DNA of 64,000 nt from Amphiduros pacificus. Its lineage: Eukaryota; Annelida; Polychaeta; Phyllodocida; Hesionidae. Made by a program: the position numbers and the translations under genes. Below, one piece after another: positions 1-14,018 of this stretch. Positions within the stretch are counted from its first letter, which is position 1; the number at the start of each line of letters is the position of its first letter. The stretch is from assembly GCA_949316495.1 (NCBI GenBank), contig OX439001.1, positions 52,180,556-52,244,555 of the forward strand. The letters are read 5' to 3'. The notes under the pieces are model-generated. The model did not search any database and was not told where the DNA came from. It saw nothing but the letters and a program-made list of their open reading frames with translations.

Positions 1-80
1 TTCAAAAAATGACAATGTTGCTGATGAATACATATTGTCGTGTGGCATATATCTTTACTGCTGACACCTCCTCACAAAAA

Positions 81-3000
81 TATAGTTGATTGTGATGATG
101 GTTTGTTGTGATAGTGGTTGGTTGTGATGATGGTTTGTTGTGATTATGGTTGGTTGTGATGATGGTTTGTTGTGATAGTGGTTGGTTGTGATGATGGTTT
201 GTTGTGATAGTGGTTGGTTGTGATAGTGGTTTGTTGTGATGGTGGTTGGTTGTGATGGTGGTTGGTTGTGATGGTGGTTTGTTGTGATGATGGTTGGTTG
301 TGATGATGGTTTGTTGTGATAGTGGTTGGTTGTGATGATGGTTGGTTGTGATGATGGTTGGTTGTGATGGTGGTTGGTTGTGATGATGGTTAGTTGTGAT
401 GATGGTTGGTTGTGATGGTTGGTTGTGATGGTTGGTTGTGATGGTGGTTGGTTGTGATGATGGTTGGTTGTGATGGTGGTTGGTTGTGATGGTGGTTGGT
501 TGTGATGATGGTTGGTTGTGATGATGGTTGGTTGTGATGATAGTTGGTTGTGATAAGCATTGTGGTTTGTTGTGATAGTGGTTGGTTGTGATGATGGTTG
601 GTTGTGATAGTGGTTGGTTGTGATGATGGTTTGTTGTGATAGTGGTTGGTTGTGATGGTGGTTGGTTATGATGGTTGGTTGTGATGGTGGTTTGTTGTGA
701 TAGTGGTTGGTTGTGATGATGGTTTGTTGTGATAGTGGTTGGTTGTGATGATGGTTGGTTGTGATGATGGTTGGTTGTGATGGTGGTTGGTTGTGATAAG
801 CATTGTGGTTGGATGTGATGATGGTTGGTTGTGATGGTGGTTGGTTGTGATGGTTGGTTGTGATGGTGGTTGGTTGTGATGATGGTTGGTTGTGATAAGC
901 ATTGTGGTTGGATGTGATGATGGTTGGTTGTGATGGTGGTTGGTTGCGATGATGGTTGGTTGTGATGATGGTTGGTTGTGATGGTGGTTGGTTGTGATGA
1001 TGGTTGGTTGTGATGATGGTTGGTTGTGATGGTTGGTTGTGATGGTGGTTGGTTGTGATGATGGTTGGTTGTGATGGTAGTTGGTTGTGATGGTGGTTGG
1101 TTGTGATGATGGTTGGTTGTGATGATGGTTGGTTGTGATGGTTGGTTGTGATGGTTAGTTGTGATGATGGTTGGTTGTGATGGTTGGTTGTGATGGTTGG
1201 TTGTGATGGTGGTTGGTTGTGATGGTGGTTGGTTGTGATGATGGTTGGTTGTGATGATGGTTGGTTGTGATGATAGTTGGTTGTGATAAGCATTGTGGTT
1301 TGTTGTGATAGTGGTTGGTTGTGATGATGGTTGGTTGTGATAGTGGTTGGTTGTGATGATGGTTTGTTGTGATAGTGGTTGGTTGTGATGGTGGTTGGTT
1401 ATGATGGTTGGTTGTGATGGTGGTTTGTTGTGATAGTGGTTGGTTGTGATGATGGTTTGTTGTGATAGTGGTTGGTTGTGATGATGGTTGGTTGTGATGA
1501 TGGTTGGTTGTGATGGTGGTTGGTTGTGATAAGCATTGTGGTTGGATGTGATGATGGTTGGTTGTGATGGTGGTTGGTTGTGATGGTTGGTTGTGATGGT
1601 GGTTGGTTGTGATGATGGTTGGTTGTGATAAGCATTGTGGTTGGATGTGATGATGGTTGGTTGTGATGGTGGTTGGTTGCGATGATGGTTGGTTGTGATG
1701 ATGGTTGGTTGTGATGGTGGTTGGTTGTGATGATGGTTGGTTGTGATGATGGTTGGTTGTGATGGTTGGTTGTGATGGTGGTTGGTTGTGATGATGGTTG
1801 GTTGTGATGGTAGTTGGTTGTGATGGTGGTTGGTTGTGATGATGGTTGGTTGTGATGATGGTTGGTTGTGATGATAGTTGGTTGTGATAAGCATTGTGGT
1901 TTGTTGTGATAGTGGTTGGTTGTGATGATGGTTGGTTGTGATAGTGGTTGGTTGTGATGATGGTTTGTTGTGATAGTGGTTGGTTGTGATGGTGGTTGGT
2001 TATGATGGTTGGTTGTGATGGTGGTTTGTTGTGATAGTGGTTGGTTGTGATGATGGTTTGTTGTGATAGTGGTTGGTTGTGATGATGGTTGGTTGTGATG
2101 ATGGTTGGTTGTGATGGTGGTTGGTTGTGATAAGCATTGTGGTTGGATGTGATGATGGTTGGTTGTGATGGTGGTTGGTTGTGATGGTTGGTTGTGATGG
2201 TTGTTGGTTGTGATGATGGTTGGTTGTGATAAGCATTGTGGTTGGATGTGATGATGGTTGGTTGTGATGGTGGTTGGTTGCGATGATGGTTGCTTGTGAT
2301 GATGGTTGGTTGTGATGATGGTTAGTTGTGATGGTTGCTTGTGATGGTGGTTGGTTGTGATAAGCATTATGGTTGGATGTGATGATGGTTGGTTGTGATG
2401 ATGGTTGGTTGTGATGGTGGTTGGTTGTGATGAGCATTGTGGTTGGATGTGATGATGGTTGGTTGTGATGGTGGTTAGTTGTGATGATGGTTGGTTGTGA
2501 TGGTGGTTGGTTGTGATGATGGTTGGTTGTGATAAGCATTGTGGTTGGATGTGATGATGGTTGGTTGTGATGGTGGTTGGTTGCGATGATGGTTGGTTGT
2601 GATGATGGTTGGTTGTGATGATGGTTAGTTGTGATGGTTGCTTGTGATGGTGGTTGGTTGTGATAAGCATTGTGGTTGGATGTGATGATGGTTGGTTGTG
2701 ATGGTGGTTGGTTGTGATGGTGGTTGGTTGTGATGGTGGTTGGTTGTGATAAGCATTGTGGTTGGATGTGATGATGGTTGGTTGTGATGGTGGTTGGTTG
2801 TGATGGTTGGTTGTGATGGTGGTTGGTTGTGATGGTGGTTGGTTTTGATGATGGTTTGTTGTGATAGTGGTTGGTTGTGATGGTTTGTTGTGATGGTTGT
2901 TGGTTGTGATGGTGGTTGGTTGTGATAAGCATTGTGGTTGGATATGATGGTTGGTTGTGATGATGGTTAGTTGTGATGGTGGTTGGTTGTGATGGTGGTT

Positions 3001-3520
3001 GGTTGTGATGGTTGGTTGTGATGATGGTTGGTTGTGATGGTTGGTTGTAATGATGGTTGGTTGTGATGGTGGATGGTTGTGATGATGGTTGGTTGTGATA
3101 AGCATTGTGGTTGGATGTGATGGTTGGTTGTGATAGTGGTTGGTTGTGATGGTTGGTTGTGATAGTGGTTGGTTGTGATGATGGTTGGTTGTGATGATGG
3201 TTAGTTGTGATGATGGTTGGTTGTGATGGTGGTTGGTTGTGATAAGCATTGTGGTTGGATGTGATGATGGTTGGTTGTGATGGTGGTTGGTTATGATGGT
3301 TGGTTGTGATGGTGGTTGGTTGTGATGATGGTTGGTTGTGATGATGGTTGGTTGTGATGATGGTTGGTTGTGATGGTGGTTTGTTGTGATAGTGGTTGGT
3401 TGTGATGATGGTTTGTTGTGATAGTGGTTGGTTGTGATGATGGTTGGTTGTGATGGTGATTGGTTGTGATGGTTGGTTGTGATAAGCATTGTGGTTGGTT
3501 GTGATGATGGTTGGTTGTGA
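81..3520. repeat. 13/16-bp satellite array with higher-order repeats
   Basis: The array is built of a 16-bp unit (plus strand, about GATGATGGTTGGTTGT), a 13-bp short form, and variants with GATAGT or GATGGT. It is interrupted by an AAGCATTGTGG spacer. A spacer-bearing segment recurs near 539, 1270 and 1872 with the same order of variant units, which shows higher-order periods of about 730 and 600 bp. The minus strand reads open in all three frames because the unit contains no stop in any frame. The resulting Asn-His-Gln-Pro-Ser-Thr peptides are a by-product of the repeat. The plus strand is G/T-rich with many GGTTGG pairs. Confidence 0.95.
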
Positions 3521-4637
3521 ACGGAAGGCCATTTAGGAAACTATTAAAAATGCATTTATTCCATTACATAACTTTAAAAAGCCCCATCGAGGGGGGTGGT
3601 CAAAAAAGTTAAATAGAGGGACGAGGCGAATGCATTCGCACTTGTGTAAGAATTGAACTCATTTCTTACAGCTGTAAAAGCACTAACAAGAAATATTTCT
3701 TTAAACAAGAAATCATAATGTCTTGTAAACTCTTGTATTTCTTGTATTATTCATTATTTCACACAGATTTTGTAAGAATTTAATATCGATATCTGGGGGA
3801 TTTTTTCTCATTTGAAAGCGTCTTTTTATGCATGTGCGCATATACGTCTGCATGTATATGCATGGGCGTAAATATGCCTATATGTATATTAGATATTAGA
3901 TATTCTGTAAGGTTTCATTATATGTTCAGATAATTATCAGAAGCACGTGTTTGGAGCACACAAACTGATGACGCTTTCATCATCTATATGGATAACTCAG
4001 AATAAGCGAACTAGGAAAATAAGTCTCCTGGAAAATAAATCTCTTGCAAAATAAGATGAACACTATTTCTGCTATTTCTGATGATGCTTTAAAAGCCATT
4101 TTGACGCTTCATCAGCAATAAGATATGAATATAAACATTATGCATAAAATTGAACTGTGTCAATCAGTGAGCTTATGGAACTCAGGAATCTACAAATGAT
4201 TTTGGCAATGACTGAACCAAATTATGTACAATTCATAACAATCGTGAGAACAAAATTGGCAAATCATCTGGTACATTGGTCTATTGGTTTGCAACTGGTT
4301 GAACGATAGCATGCTTATTGATTATGGCTGTATTTTTGGCGTGATGATTTATATTGGTTAGGATTGTTTTAGTTGGCTTGGTGATTGGTAATATTGAAAT
4401 TCATTAGCAAAATAGAAGTTGTTGTTTGATTTTGATTAACGCGATCAGAAATGCTGATTGTGGATTCCTTAAGATAAAAATAAGAACAACTTCCCAGCGA
4501 AAAACTAGCCACGCATTTGTTACCTGGTGCGAAAAGAGGTATTCTTGCATATTCTTTACCCATATATTTCTCATAGCAGTATCTCATGAACCTGCTGTCA
4601 ACCAAAAAATAGTTTTACTCTTTTGGGAGGGACTCAC
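3521..4637. other. Unassigned AT-rich stretch between the satellite and the Ig gene
   Basis: I see no recognisable gene, RNA or element here. It lies downstream of the last visible Ig exon on the minus strand, so further 3' exons of that gene would be expected. I could not find one with an Ig-type Tyr-x-Cys ending or an obvious transmembrane segment. Confidence 0.5.
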
Positions 4638-7600
4638 ATTTACGGAATGCTTGGCCACAATATTGCTGTCGTAGTTTTGGTCCATATGGAGTGTTACATT
4701 ATCGCCACTGTGGGTGGTCCAGTACCAGTACAGATGCTCTGGTTCAGGATCACACTCTATCTCACACTCCAACACCACTTCTGTTTCATATATCTTGGCT
4801 AACTCATCCTGGCACGTCACCTTAGGGAAACCTGCAATAAAATGTGTGTTTATATATGCGTGCATGTTAGAATCCAGTTTTAACTTAATATTTGCCTACT
4901 AAACAACCATCCACTATTGATGATATATAAAAATGGTTTTGTATATATAATTATATAAATATCCTACTTTTCAAGATGGGTCTAACTGTGATGAGTTTTG
5001 CATCGTAGCTAGGAACAGAGGCTTTGCAAGTGAGTTCAGTTCTGCTCATCTCAGGTTCGACAACAAATGGTTCTATTGAGGTCATATTGACGTCGTTGAG
5101 CACCATTTTGAGGGTAGAGGCGGGAGAGATGATAGGATCATCCAAGTATTCTCTTTCTTCTGTTTTGAACTCATCTTCAAGGTTATGGTCACCGAAGGTG
5201 ATCTCCATGTCAGCAGGAGGGTTACTGGCAATGGCCATACACCTCACATAGAACTCGTCCCCTTGGTTGACAGTCACATCCTGCCCGTGCTTCAGCTCCA
5301 CTGCCATCTCCATGTTTGCGGTCTCATTGCTTCGGATAATGAACATCTTCAGCTCACGGATAGGGGCTTGGAAATCAAACACATTTTTAGTTAATTGGTT
5401 TGTGATTTCTTTCTTCAATATCGTTATGTTTGGCTTTGATGTGTGAAATATATTTGTACGATATCTTTACACTTGCCTGTTGTATAATCTCGTTGAAATA
5501 TGCTTTTGAACATATAGAAATATAGTCATAATTGAAAACTAATAACTAATGGATTGTTGACTCACTTATAATTGTCAGTTCTTTCCAAGTAATTTTGTCA
5601 ATAGCTTCTCCCATCATTCCACAACCGTAGTACCCAGAGTCCTCGTGATTAGCCGCTGAAGAAAAATAGTAATGATATGAATATGTATGGGATAAAATTG
5701 AATGAGTATTAATCTAAATATTCTTGTCTTATTCCAAAGAGAATTATGCATACTTTATCTCCTTTTCGTCCTCTTATTCAATCTGTATATTAGTTATATT
5801 TTATGTGGACTACAACATTGGTAGATAACTATGAATTAAGTATAACATGATACTCAATAAGCTATTCTGAGACTTTGTCTTTTGTAAAACAATTGTGATT
5901 ACCGCCATAGAATATGAAGTATATCAATTGTTATTATGTGGATATAGTTACATAACATTTATGTTACTTACATATCAGACTGATTACATAAATGGTTTCA
6001 TCTCCTATCACCTCTGGGTCGGCAGTCTCCAATTTATCCACATATAGAGAATTAGAGATCAGGTTATTAAATCCCAGGATTTCTGGATGACCATCTTCTC
6101 CCTGTTTCTTGTACCACGATACCATTTGGGTGTTTGTCAGCGTTCCCTGGCAACGCATTGTTATCCTTTGTTGTGGCTTGGTGATAGCAGGCTCCAGCGA
6201 AAAGCCAAGCATGCCATTGCTCACTAAATAAAAATAAACTATAATGTAGCAAAACTGCAACCGACACAAGCGGTTTTAAACATATGCTATTATTATCTTA
6301 CAAAACACATCGCTATTGTTAAATAAAGAAAAACCGTTATATTTCTCTCTTACAGTTGAATAGACAAAGCTGTTGTTTCATTATTGGCATATTCTATCAC
6401 AGCAAATCGATCAAAACGACAATTAAAAAAAGTTAAGCTGTCTATAATTACTTAGTTATCTCTCATGTTTTTACATTTCGAATTAAGATAAGCATAATTT
6501 TAAAGTACTTAGAAGAGGAAAAAAATCTTGAGCAGGTGCTTGCAGGATAAGCAAAGATAACGAAAGACAGGAAAGATTGTGCGGTGATAACCTCTCCCAA
6601 AATATCAACCATTGTCCCTCTGACAAATCACAAATTTAAGAATTGACTTTTAAAAAATCTGTTTGTTAGTCTCCTGATTCAAGAATCCCAGCTTAATTTA
6701 AACAAAATGTCAAGTGATATTCCATATTGCAAACGTTGAATTATAAATAGAACAGATTGTCTGGTACTAATCGTGGTACTTATGGTTGCATTGATGGTGG
6801 TACTGATACTTTTTATGGTTTGCTACTCAATATTTAATTGAAAATCAGTACTATGTCACACAGAAACGGCAAGATGAATTATTTTTGATGTTATTTTGAA
6901 TCTTCAATGTCAAGTAATTTTGAAGTACTTGTGAGTTTCTGTTCAACTTACACTCCTTAATTTAGTACGGACATACGATAAAGCATGACCTTTCAGAGAC
7001 TGATATCATTTTCGTACAGTATTCAAAAGTATTTCAAGATTTGAACCATTTATGCTTCTGATAATGAATGGGATGCATATAAATGAAAAACATGGTTTAT
7101 ATATCACACTGATAATGTTATTTCATTCGCAATGTATATCCTATTTTAGGACACGTTCGTTTATAATTGTAAATTGTAAATCTCCATGCAGTTCGTCTCC
7201 AGTGGTTATTTGGTTATTTACCAGTCTTCTATAATCAGGTGATGCTTGCAAACGTTTGGTTAATATTTGAAATTGTTTAGTTAAATTCATATTTAGCGTC
7301 CAAGAACCACAAGTACCAATCCAAAAATACAGATAAATTCATACCAATTTTGTGATGAAATAGTCATGCAAAAATGGCAGTTATTTAAGAACTCAACTAT
7401 CGTCAAGGCAAATTTGATCAGAAAGCAGAGACTTACATAATAGAGGTTATTCTTTGCAATAAGCTTTAGAAGAGAGAATATCAGAGAGAAGAGAGCTAGC
7501 ATAATCAAATTCGTAAAACCAATATCTTACTATAATTTGAAATATTTGAAGGCGTGTAAGACATGCAACAGCTACAAGTTAACATTTCCTAATTGTTTCA

Positions 7601-10600
7601 TATTCATAGCGATAATTAGTTACATAGCCACTTAGGTTTTAATTGTTTATGTTGTAAGGTTGAATTTATCAAAGAATTTGTGAAAGAAAAGGCCATTAAG
7701 ATAAACTTACTGCAAATATTGGGGGAAATGTCGTCTGCTCTTGCTAAGATGGCAAAATACAGCGCCTTCACGTGGTAAATCAAAGCGAGGCTGATTCGTT
7801 ATTAAAAGCAAAAGCGGATCCAAAGATTCTTTTGAATTTATGAATTGACACATTGATTTTGCCGTGAATGGCGAAAGGTTAACACATACTGAAAATCGCT
7901 TTCAATATACCTTACATACAATTAATTGATAATGTAAGTAATCAGGGGATAACATTCAATTCTAAATGTATTTGTTCTACATGATGTGAGTTAAGGGTGA
8001 AAGTGTAAATCATTGCAGAGTCTTGGGTGTAATGAAAAAACCCCTCTCCTCTTGGAATTGCCACTCTCAAGTACAAAACAAATATCATAATCTTGCGGCA
8101 AATTCATGTTCCACGGTTTCACTTCCCGTTCAAGATATATCACATTAAATTGACTCGTATAAACCAGATTGCAGGACCATAATATCAATATCCTCACTGT
8201 CAAAGATTATCTGCCGCCGGCGTAAAACACGGGAAGTACGTTTCTTTGTTCTTAGTGAAGTCCCAAATGTTAGGCCTTTTATTAGGCCTAACAACTACAT
8301 TTATTTGTAGTACTAAATATACTGACCAACTGCAGTTGATCATGATTAAATAACTTTATTAAAATTATCCGAAAATTATCCGAAAGGCGATGTTTCTTCC
8401 GGCTGTCTAGCTGAGTTTGGACTAACATAATTTTTATGATGCCATGAGCTATTTGAAGCAGTTATTTCAAGCGGTTGTCATGTGAACAACGTACTGTCCC
8501 ATAATAGCATTAAACCAAATGATAGTACTGGTATTGAATCAATTGCACCCAATCCTTCAAAGGATACAATGTATGATGATATATACACTAATCTGAGAAC
8601 AACACGACAAGAAAACACATGCATTTCTCAGACAAATCAAGTTAAATATTTGTGAACCATTAAAATCTAATCAAAGGCACGTGACATCTAAGAAATGTCT
8701 GCAACTTGTCTAAAGATATAATAAACCGTATCTACAAATGTACATCTACTGTAACTTATATTGTCGTATATATCGATTTATAAACTATTAACAGGCCCCA
8801 CATTTTGAAATTATCCTTTATATCTGATATATTGTGGATCCCACTTGACACACACCCACATATATCTCATACACAATGGATATTTCAATTTGTTTCCATT
8901 TATGGACGGTTTCTTTTAATTGAAGTAAATTGAAATGTTTTTGAAAACATGCAAAAGGTTTTACTAAGACCATGCAGTTAGTATGACTAAAAGCTAAATG
9001 GGGCATGGAGTGTGAACATTATCAAACCGCATGTATGATGAGTGGTAAAACTAATACTATTCCTACGAGATTATAGTTGGCCTCTTGTGTGTAATAAGTG
9101 TAATGCTGATCCTCTGTGTACATAAGCCATAGATAATGTCCCACTTATAAGGAATTACACACCATGTTAGTTGACATAGCAATGGCTGGACACACAAGCT
9201 GGCGTCATTTATGGTATTGTCTTATCCCTATTGACACGGCCTACACATTATATGTGTGTCAGATATAGACCCTAGGGGAATATTACTGCCCAGACACATG
9301 GTGTGAATCTTCCTTTTATCGTGCAATACTGATGAGCTGAGATGCTGTTTCTCAAAAATGTTTAAAAGTATGGGGCGTGAGTAACTCAGCTGCCACCATA
9401 AACAAACAATAGAATCATCTTTATGAATTTGTCCAAATAATACTTTCTCCGTTTAATTGATGATCGCCCAATTTGAAGGCACACTGAAAGAACCATAAGC
9501 GTAATCTTATAGATTTGTTTTAATTTGAGATTTTAATGTAAATTGAATATCGTAAAAATAACTCTTCTTGTGGTGAGTATCGTTATACTGTGGAGTAAAG
9601 TGTATACCATTTCATTAAACTACCGCGAAATGCTAAATATATCTGGATGTGATCGGATGCATAGTTTATTTCCTGGTAATAAATAATATCCAATATTTTT
9701 ACTGAGACATCCTATCTTTTAACTGAGAGTAAGTAATTTGACATATATCCATTAAAAAGTTATTACGTATATAGCAGTTACTTACAAATCTAATTAGTGC
9801 GTCATAATGAGAGAAAGTGATTACATTTCTATAATAATCACCTCAGGGGGATTTGTACTGGAGATGAACTCCAAGCCTCTGGATCTCACATCAGCCTTCA
9901 ATACGGGCTATTCTGTCTAGGCACACATGAGGCGTCCGGAGTTTATCACTAATTGGACATTTTACTGTATGGCCCAAAATGTATAATATCATGTGTTGTC
10001 CCAGCACATCAGTAAGCTTTGGTACATTCTAAATACAAAATGAGCACATGCCATATATCCCAAAAGAGGAAGTACCAATCTCTTCTAACCCCAATCCCCG
10101 ATTATAATGAAATTACTCCTATAAATTTGTCTTAAACCCATACCACACACGGTACGTACCCCGAATCAACATATATAAAATTAGTGGCTATTCATTATGT
10201 ATTTTTTGGAAAAGAAGGATTGATATAATTAATCTTAATAACAAATATAAAGACTACTCAAGGCATAGAAATGTCTTTTTTTAATCGATAGGACACAATG
10301 GGCATTGACGACACAAGGTGATAATCGCCGGCCCTGCAATTATTACAGCGGTCTCGCTATCGGAATAAGCCGGTGATAACAAAAACCTTTTGAGTACATT
10401 GTAACTCCAAAGCAAACTGGACTTTAATCATTATCACAGACTCAGGTGTGCTACATCCGTTGTCTTAAATTTCCCGTTTACTGCATTAGTCCTCTGTTTG
10501 TGTCGTTATGCTGATTTAGGTGGTTTGAGTGACTTTTTTTCATGACTCAGGTGTTAGATCGAAATCTCCCAAATAATCACATGTAGGAGGGCCAGTTTCG

Positions 10601-11972
10601 GGAAGGATCTGTATCTGTAGGCGGGGTATTTCATGCAGTCAGTGTTTGTTTTACACAGAACAACAGAGTCAAAGATTACTGATCAAAATGTTTAACTTCA
10701 ATAAAGGTGTCATGTTTGAAATAAATTAACGTTTTACATTTGTCAGAGCAAGCTAGGTACCTTAGAATCGTTTTATTAACAAATATGCTAATTGTGGTCA
10801 GGACAGTTGTTCTTATATATCCATAAAATTGTCTATTTTATTGTTGGCTGATTGGACATTGTCTTACTTTTAACACATTGCGCCCCCACAGCGTGACTCA
10901 TATAGAAATACCCGCAATTGTGAAATTGTACTGCTAAATTTCACACCTGTTGACCTTTTAACCCAAGTTTACTATCCATATATTGTTTGTCAAGCATTGA
11001 GGTATTTTCTCGTGCAATAAAACATACTAAGTATATTTGGCATGTTTACTGTCCAAACTAAGGTGTTGACTTGACCAGGCATTTTCTCCACTATATACAC
11101 AACAAGCTGGCTTGAATATAGACTCTAAGATCTGAGTACATAGACTCTTTGGTCTTTCAACCGCTATATTAATGTAATCTGTCATCTTTATACTCTATAT
11201 ATAATCATCAGCCATGTCCCTCTGTTTCACCAATTGTTATGGATGGAAATATGCAACATATTTTAAATAGAAAATAACAGGCCTTTGATTATCTCACATA
11301 AATGTGGTAAATTAAGTGATTATTCTGTAATTTGTTAAATTTTATGTGTAATAAAAAGAACAATTAATGTTTTAGCTTTGGAAACAAAATGATCCCCCCA
11401 AAAAGATAAGAAATTAAGCCCATGGCACTTGTTTTCTCAGTGACAACATAAAGTCAGTTACATTACGAAGGCAACATACCATTTTTATGTATAAGGACGT
11501 TTCACGTACTTCTACTCATTTTTTGGTATCGCGCATACATTTATTTTATTATAAAAAGCACTTTCCTTTATATATGGATTATATGAATGCATATAATAAA
11601 TAATACATGTAATTAATCAACAATTGTTTATTGTTGATGTTGCATTTGCAATAAACTGTCGATTGAATAACCATGATCAACATACTTCAAATAGAAATAC
11701 AATTAGTGACATTGAGAAAGGGCATCCTAAGGACCTAGATATGGTTATCAAGTAATCTAAACCTACATTATCGCCCAGGTGGGCCACTAGAACGCCCGCC
11801 GGTATTAGATGTGCATACTTATGAATAACATCTATCAGGAAAAAGTCCCTTAATTTCTATATAACCGCCTTAACACTCAATATTAAGACCACAACTATAC
11901 TCAATAATGAAATAAACACTTACCCGAAAAGCAAGCCGCCAGTAAAATTAAAATAAATTTTAGATATTCCAT
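4638..11972 (-). CDS. Immunoglobulin-superfamily protein, 5' part (signal exon plus three Ig domains, 3' end not found)
   Basis: Five exons join in phase: 11972-11924, 6223-5972, 5655-5566, 5366-4968 and 4831 to about 4638, giving about 328 residues. Exon 1 encodes MEYLKFILILLAACFS, a signal peptide, and ends in phase 1. Ig domain 1 spans exons 2-3 with Cys41, Trp53 and DSGYYGC ending at Cys112. Ig domain 2 is all of exon 4, with Cys173 and Cys243 but no canonical Trp. Exon 5 starts a third domain (VVLECEIEC, YWYW) and ends at a good GTGAGT donor before the second Ig cysteine. Introns 1-4 are phase 1, as usual for Ig modules. The product is expected to be secreted or on the cell surface, in recognition or adhesion; ligand and exact family are unknown. 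The remaining exons are missing or lie beyond the satellite. Confidence 0.82.
6224..11923 (-). other. Intron 1 of the Ig gene
   Basis: This is a 5.7-kb intron with donor GTAAGT and acceptor TTTAG. It is AT-rich with scattered short open frames that do not look coding. A short palindrome at about 8269-8292 has GTTAGGCC arms around an 8-nt loop. I see no transposon with recognisable coding sequence. Confidence 0.7.
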
Positions 11973-13542
11973 TTTGGAGGTTGTTGCACGCCTGTGTGTT
12001 TGCCGGCAGTGAGATGAGCGAGAACTGGCAGAGGTGAGACGTGGGTTATGGCGTCTGTGTCACAGGACAAGGTCCACACACACTGATAACTCCCAGTGTG
12101 TCTGTATAATACCACGCTTATCAACCGTGTCATCTGCTTTACAAATATCACTCTTCTATTTATTCTAAGGAACTTTGACCATTTTGATGTAGATTGACAT
12201 ATAAATTTACTTGATTTCAAGTTTAACTTTATATCACACAGTACACATTGACCTTCAAAAACCTTCATATATGTATTAAGTAAAGAAATATTGTGGATGC
12301 TGATTTTGCTAACTGATTCTTAGATGGAAAGAGAACCTATTAAATGCTATCAAGACACAAATATATGTTTAAATTCTATCAAAACACAAATCAGATACAT
12401 CTGTATTTTGAATTGATTTTTTTAAAATTGAAATTTAAACAAGGTAAAATTTGGATACAATTCACAACAGGAAGTTGATTAATCACCGAATATGACCAAC
12501 TACTCATGCTTTATCATAAATATCATCATCTCACAAAACACCTAGAAGACTGTCCTCTCAGTAGGGTTGCAATTTGGATAAATCACAAGCTTCTCTTCAA
12601 GTGTCTAATTAGTGCAGGGCTCATGTTGGGGACGCATTATGATTGTACAACAGTTGAGGATTAAAGCTAGCTGAGCCTCGGTGTACCACTCCCACTTATC
12701 CAGCAGAACAGATAGTAGAGATGAACAAATATTTGCCACTGACTATTTCAACATTTTAATGGTCATAAAGATAAGGCACATTTATAGATGTGACCCACAT
12801 TATGCAGAACATCTTATGTGAAACTCATATTAACAGTCCCTCAGAGAGGTCATCACACATTTATGATTGTATTCGTCACACAATATATGGCATACATTGG
12901 CATTTCCTGCAAACAAAGTGTTGCTCTATATTATTCAGTATATTTATATGCATCATCATATTCCCACTTTTGATCACTGACATGATGATAAGTCTGTAAT
13001 AGAAACAATAATGTTTAGATGTTCTATTGCCGGGACTGATACAGGTACTGCACCAATCTGAATAACCTTCCCTCCCTAAGAGATATACTAGCAAGAAAGC
13101 CTATGGAGATGTTATTGCTTCACTATTTGGATTAGTCCCATAGGAAAATTGTTTAATTTCAAAAGATTTTTCAGTTTCACAAAATGAAAGCTACTTCCAA
13201 ATCGAGGTCTAAAGCCACTTCTGCCAGAAACATGGTTATTTATGGATTGTGAATGTGTGATTTATGTTGACCATGCATGATGACATAAATTACACCGATC
13301 AATAAGATAGCTGGATAGGCCAGTCCCTTTCATTATTTAAAAATTAAACAAATCTAATCATTAATCCCAAACTGCAAAATATAATTTATGACATGTCAAG
13401 TCAATGCACAAAGAGAATGGTATAATTTATAACTTCACATGCAAATATAAAATCATGATTTATAACTTCACATGCAAATATAAAATCATGAAAAAAAGAA
13501 AATCAAGAAAAAAAGCTAAAGCATTCATGAAATGAGATTTTT
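11973..13542. other. Upstream region of the Ig gene and intergenic DNA
   Basis: This should hold the promoter and 5' UTR of the minus-strand Ig gene, but I could not identify a convincing core promoter. The only local structure is a 33-bp perfect tandem duplication at 13425-13457 and 13458-13490. No gene is seen. Confidence 0.5.
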
Positions 13543-13915
13543 TCTTGCATAATATAAATGTGTATACCCCAAACTTTGCGATTAAGTGTTATTACCCATC
13601 ACAAATGTTATTACCCATCATTTCTCCTACATAAATATCTGTGCCATTTGAAAGTGAATGAGTCTTCTGCTAAAATCCAAATCATCCATTGCACACTTTG
13701 TCATCAAACTTTGTTTAGCTGACCAGTGATCTTGTGCAAAAACCTGCTTAGTAAAGTCTATCAGTGGGACACCTTCATATTGGGACAATGGAGTGATTTG
13801 ACTTAGAGAGTCCTATTTGTCCATTAATATTTCTCCAATGGTACAGGCCTAACACCCTAATAGACCACAATATCAGCGCTATGAACAGACTTGTATGGTA
13901 TCAGCGCTATACACA

Positions 13916-13952
<37 letters not shown>

Positions 13953-13986
13953 GTTATTGTTCTTGTTATTGTTGTTGTTGTTGTTG

Positions 13987-14018
<32 letters not shown>

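Noticed and set aside
2-3532. Very long minus-strand open frames (up to about 700 residues) rich in Asn, His, Gln, Pro, Ser and Thr
   Set aside because: They occur in three overlapping frames of a stop-free 16/13-bp satellite. There is no start or splice context, signal peptide or non-repetitive domain.
7991-8203. 70-residue minus-strand open frame inside intron 1 of the Ig gene
   Set aside because: It has no Ig-like motif and no phase-compatible splice sites, and the signal exon joins the first Ig exon directly in phase.
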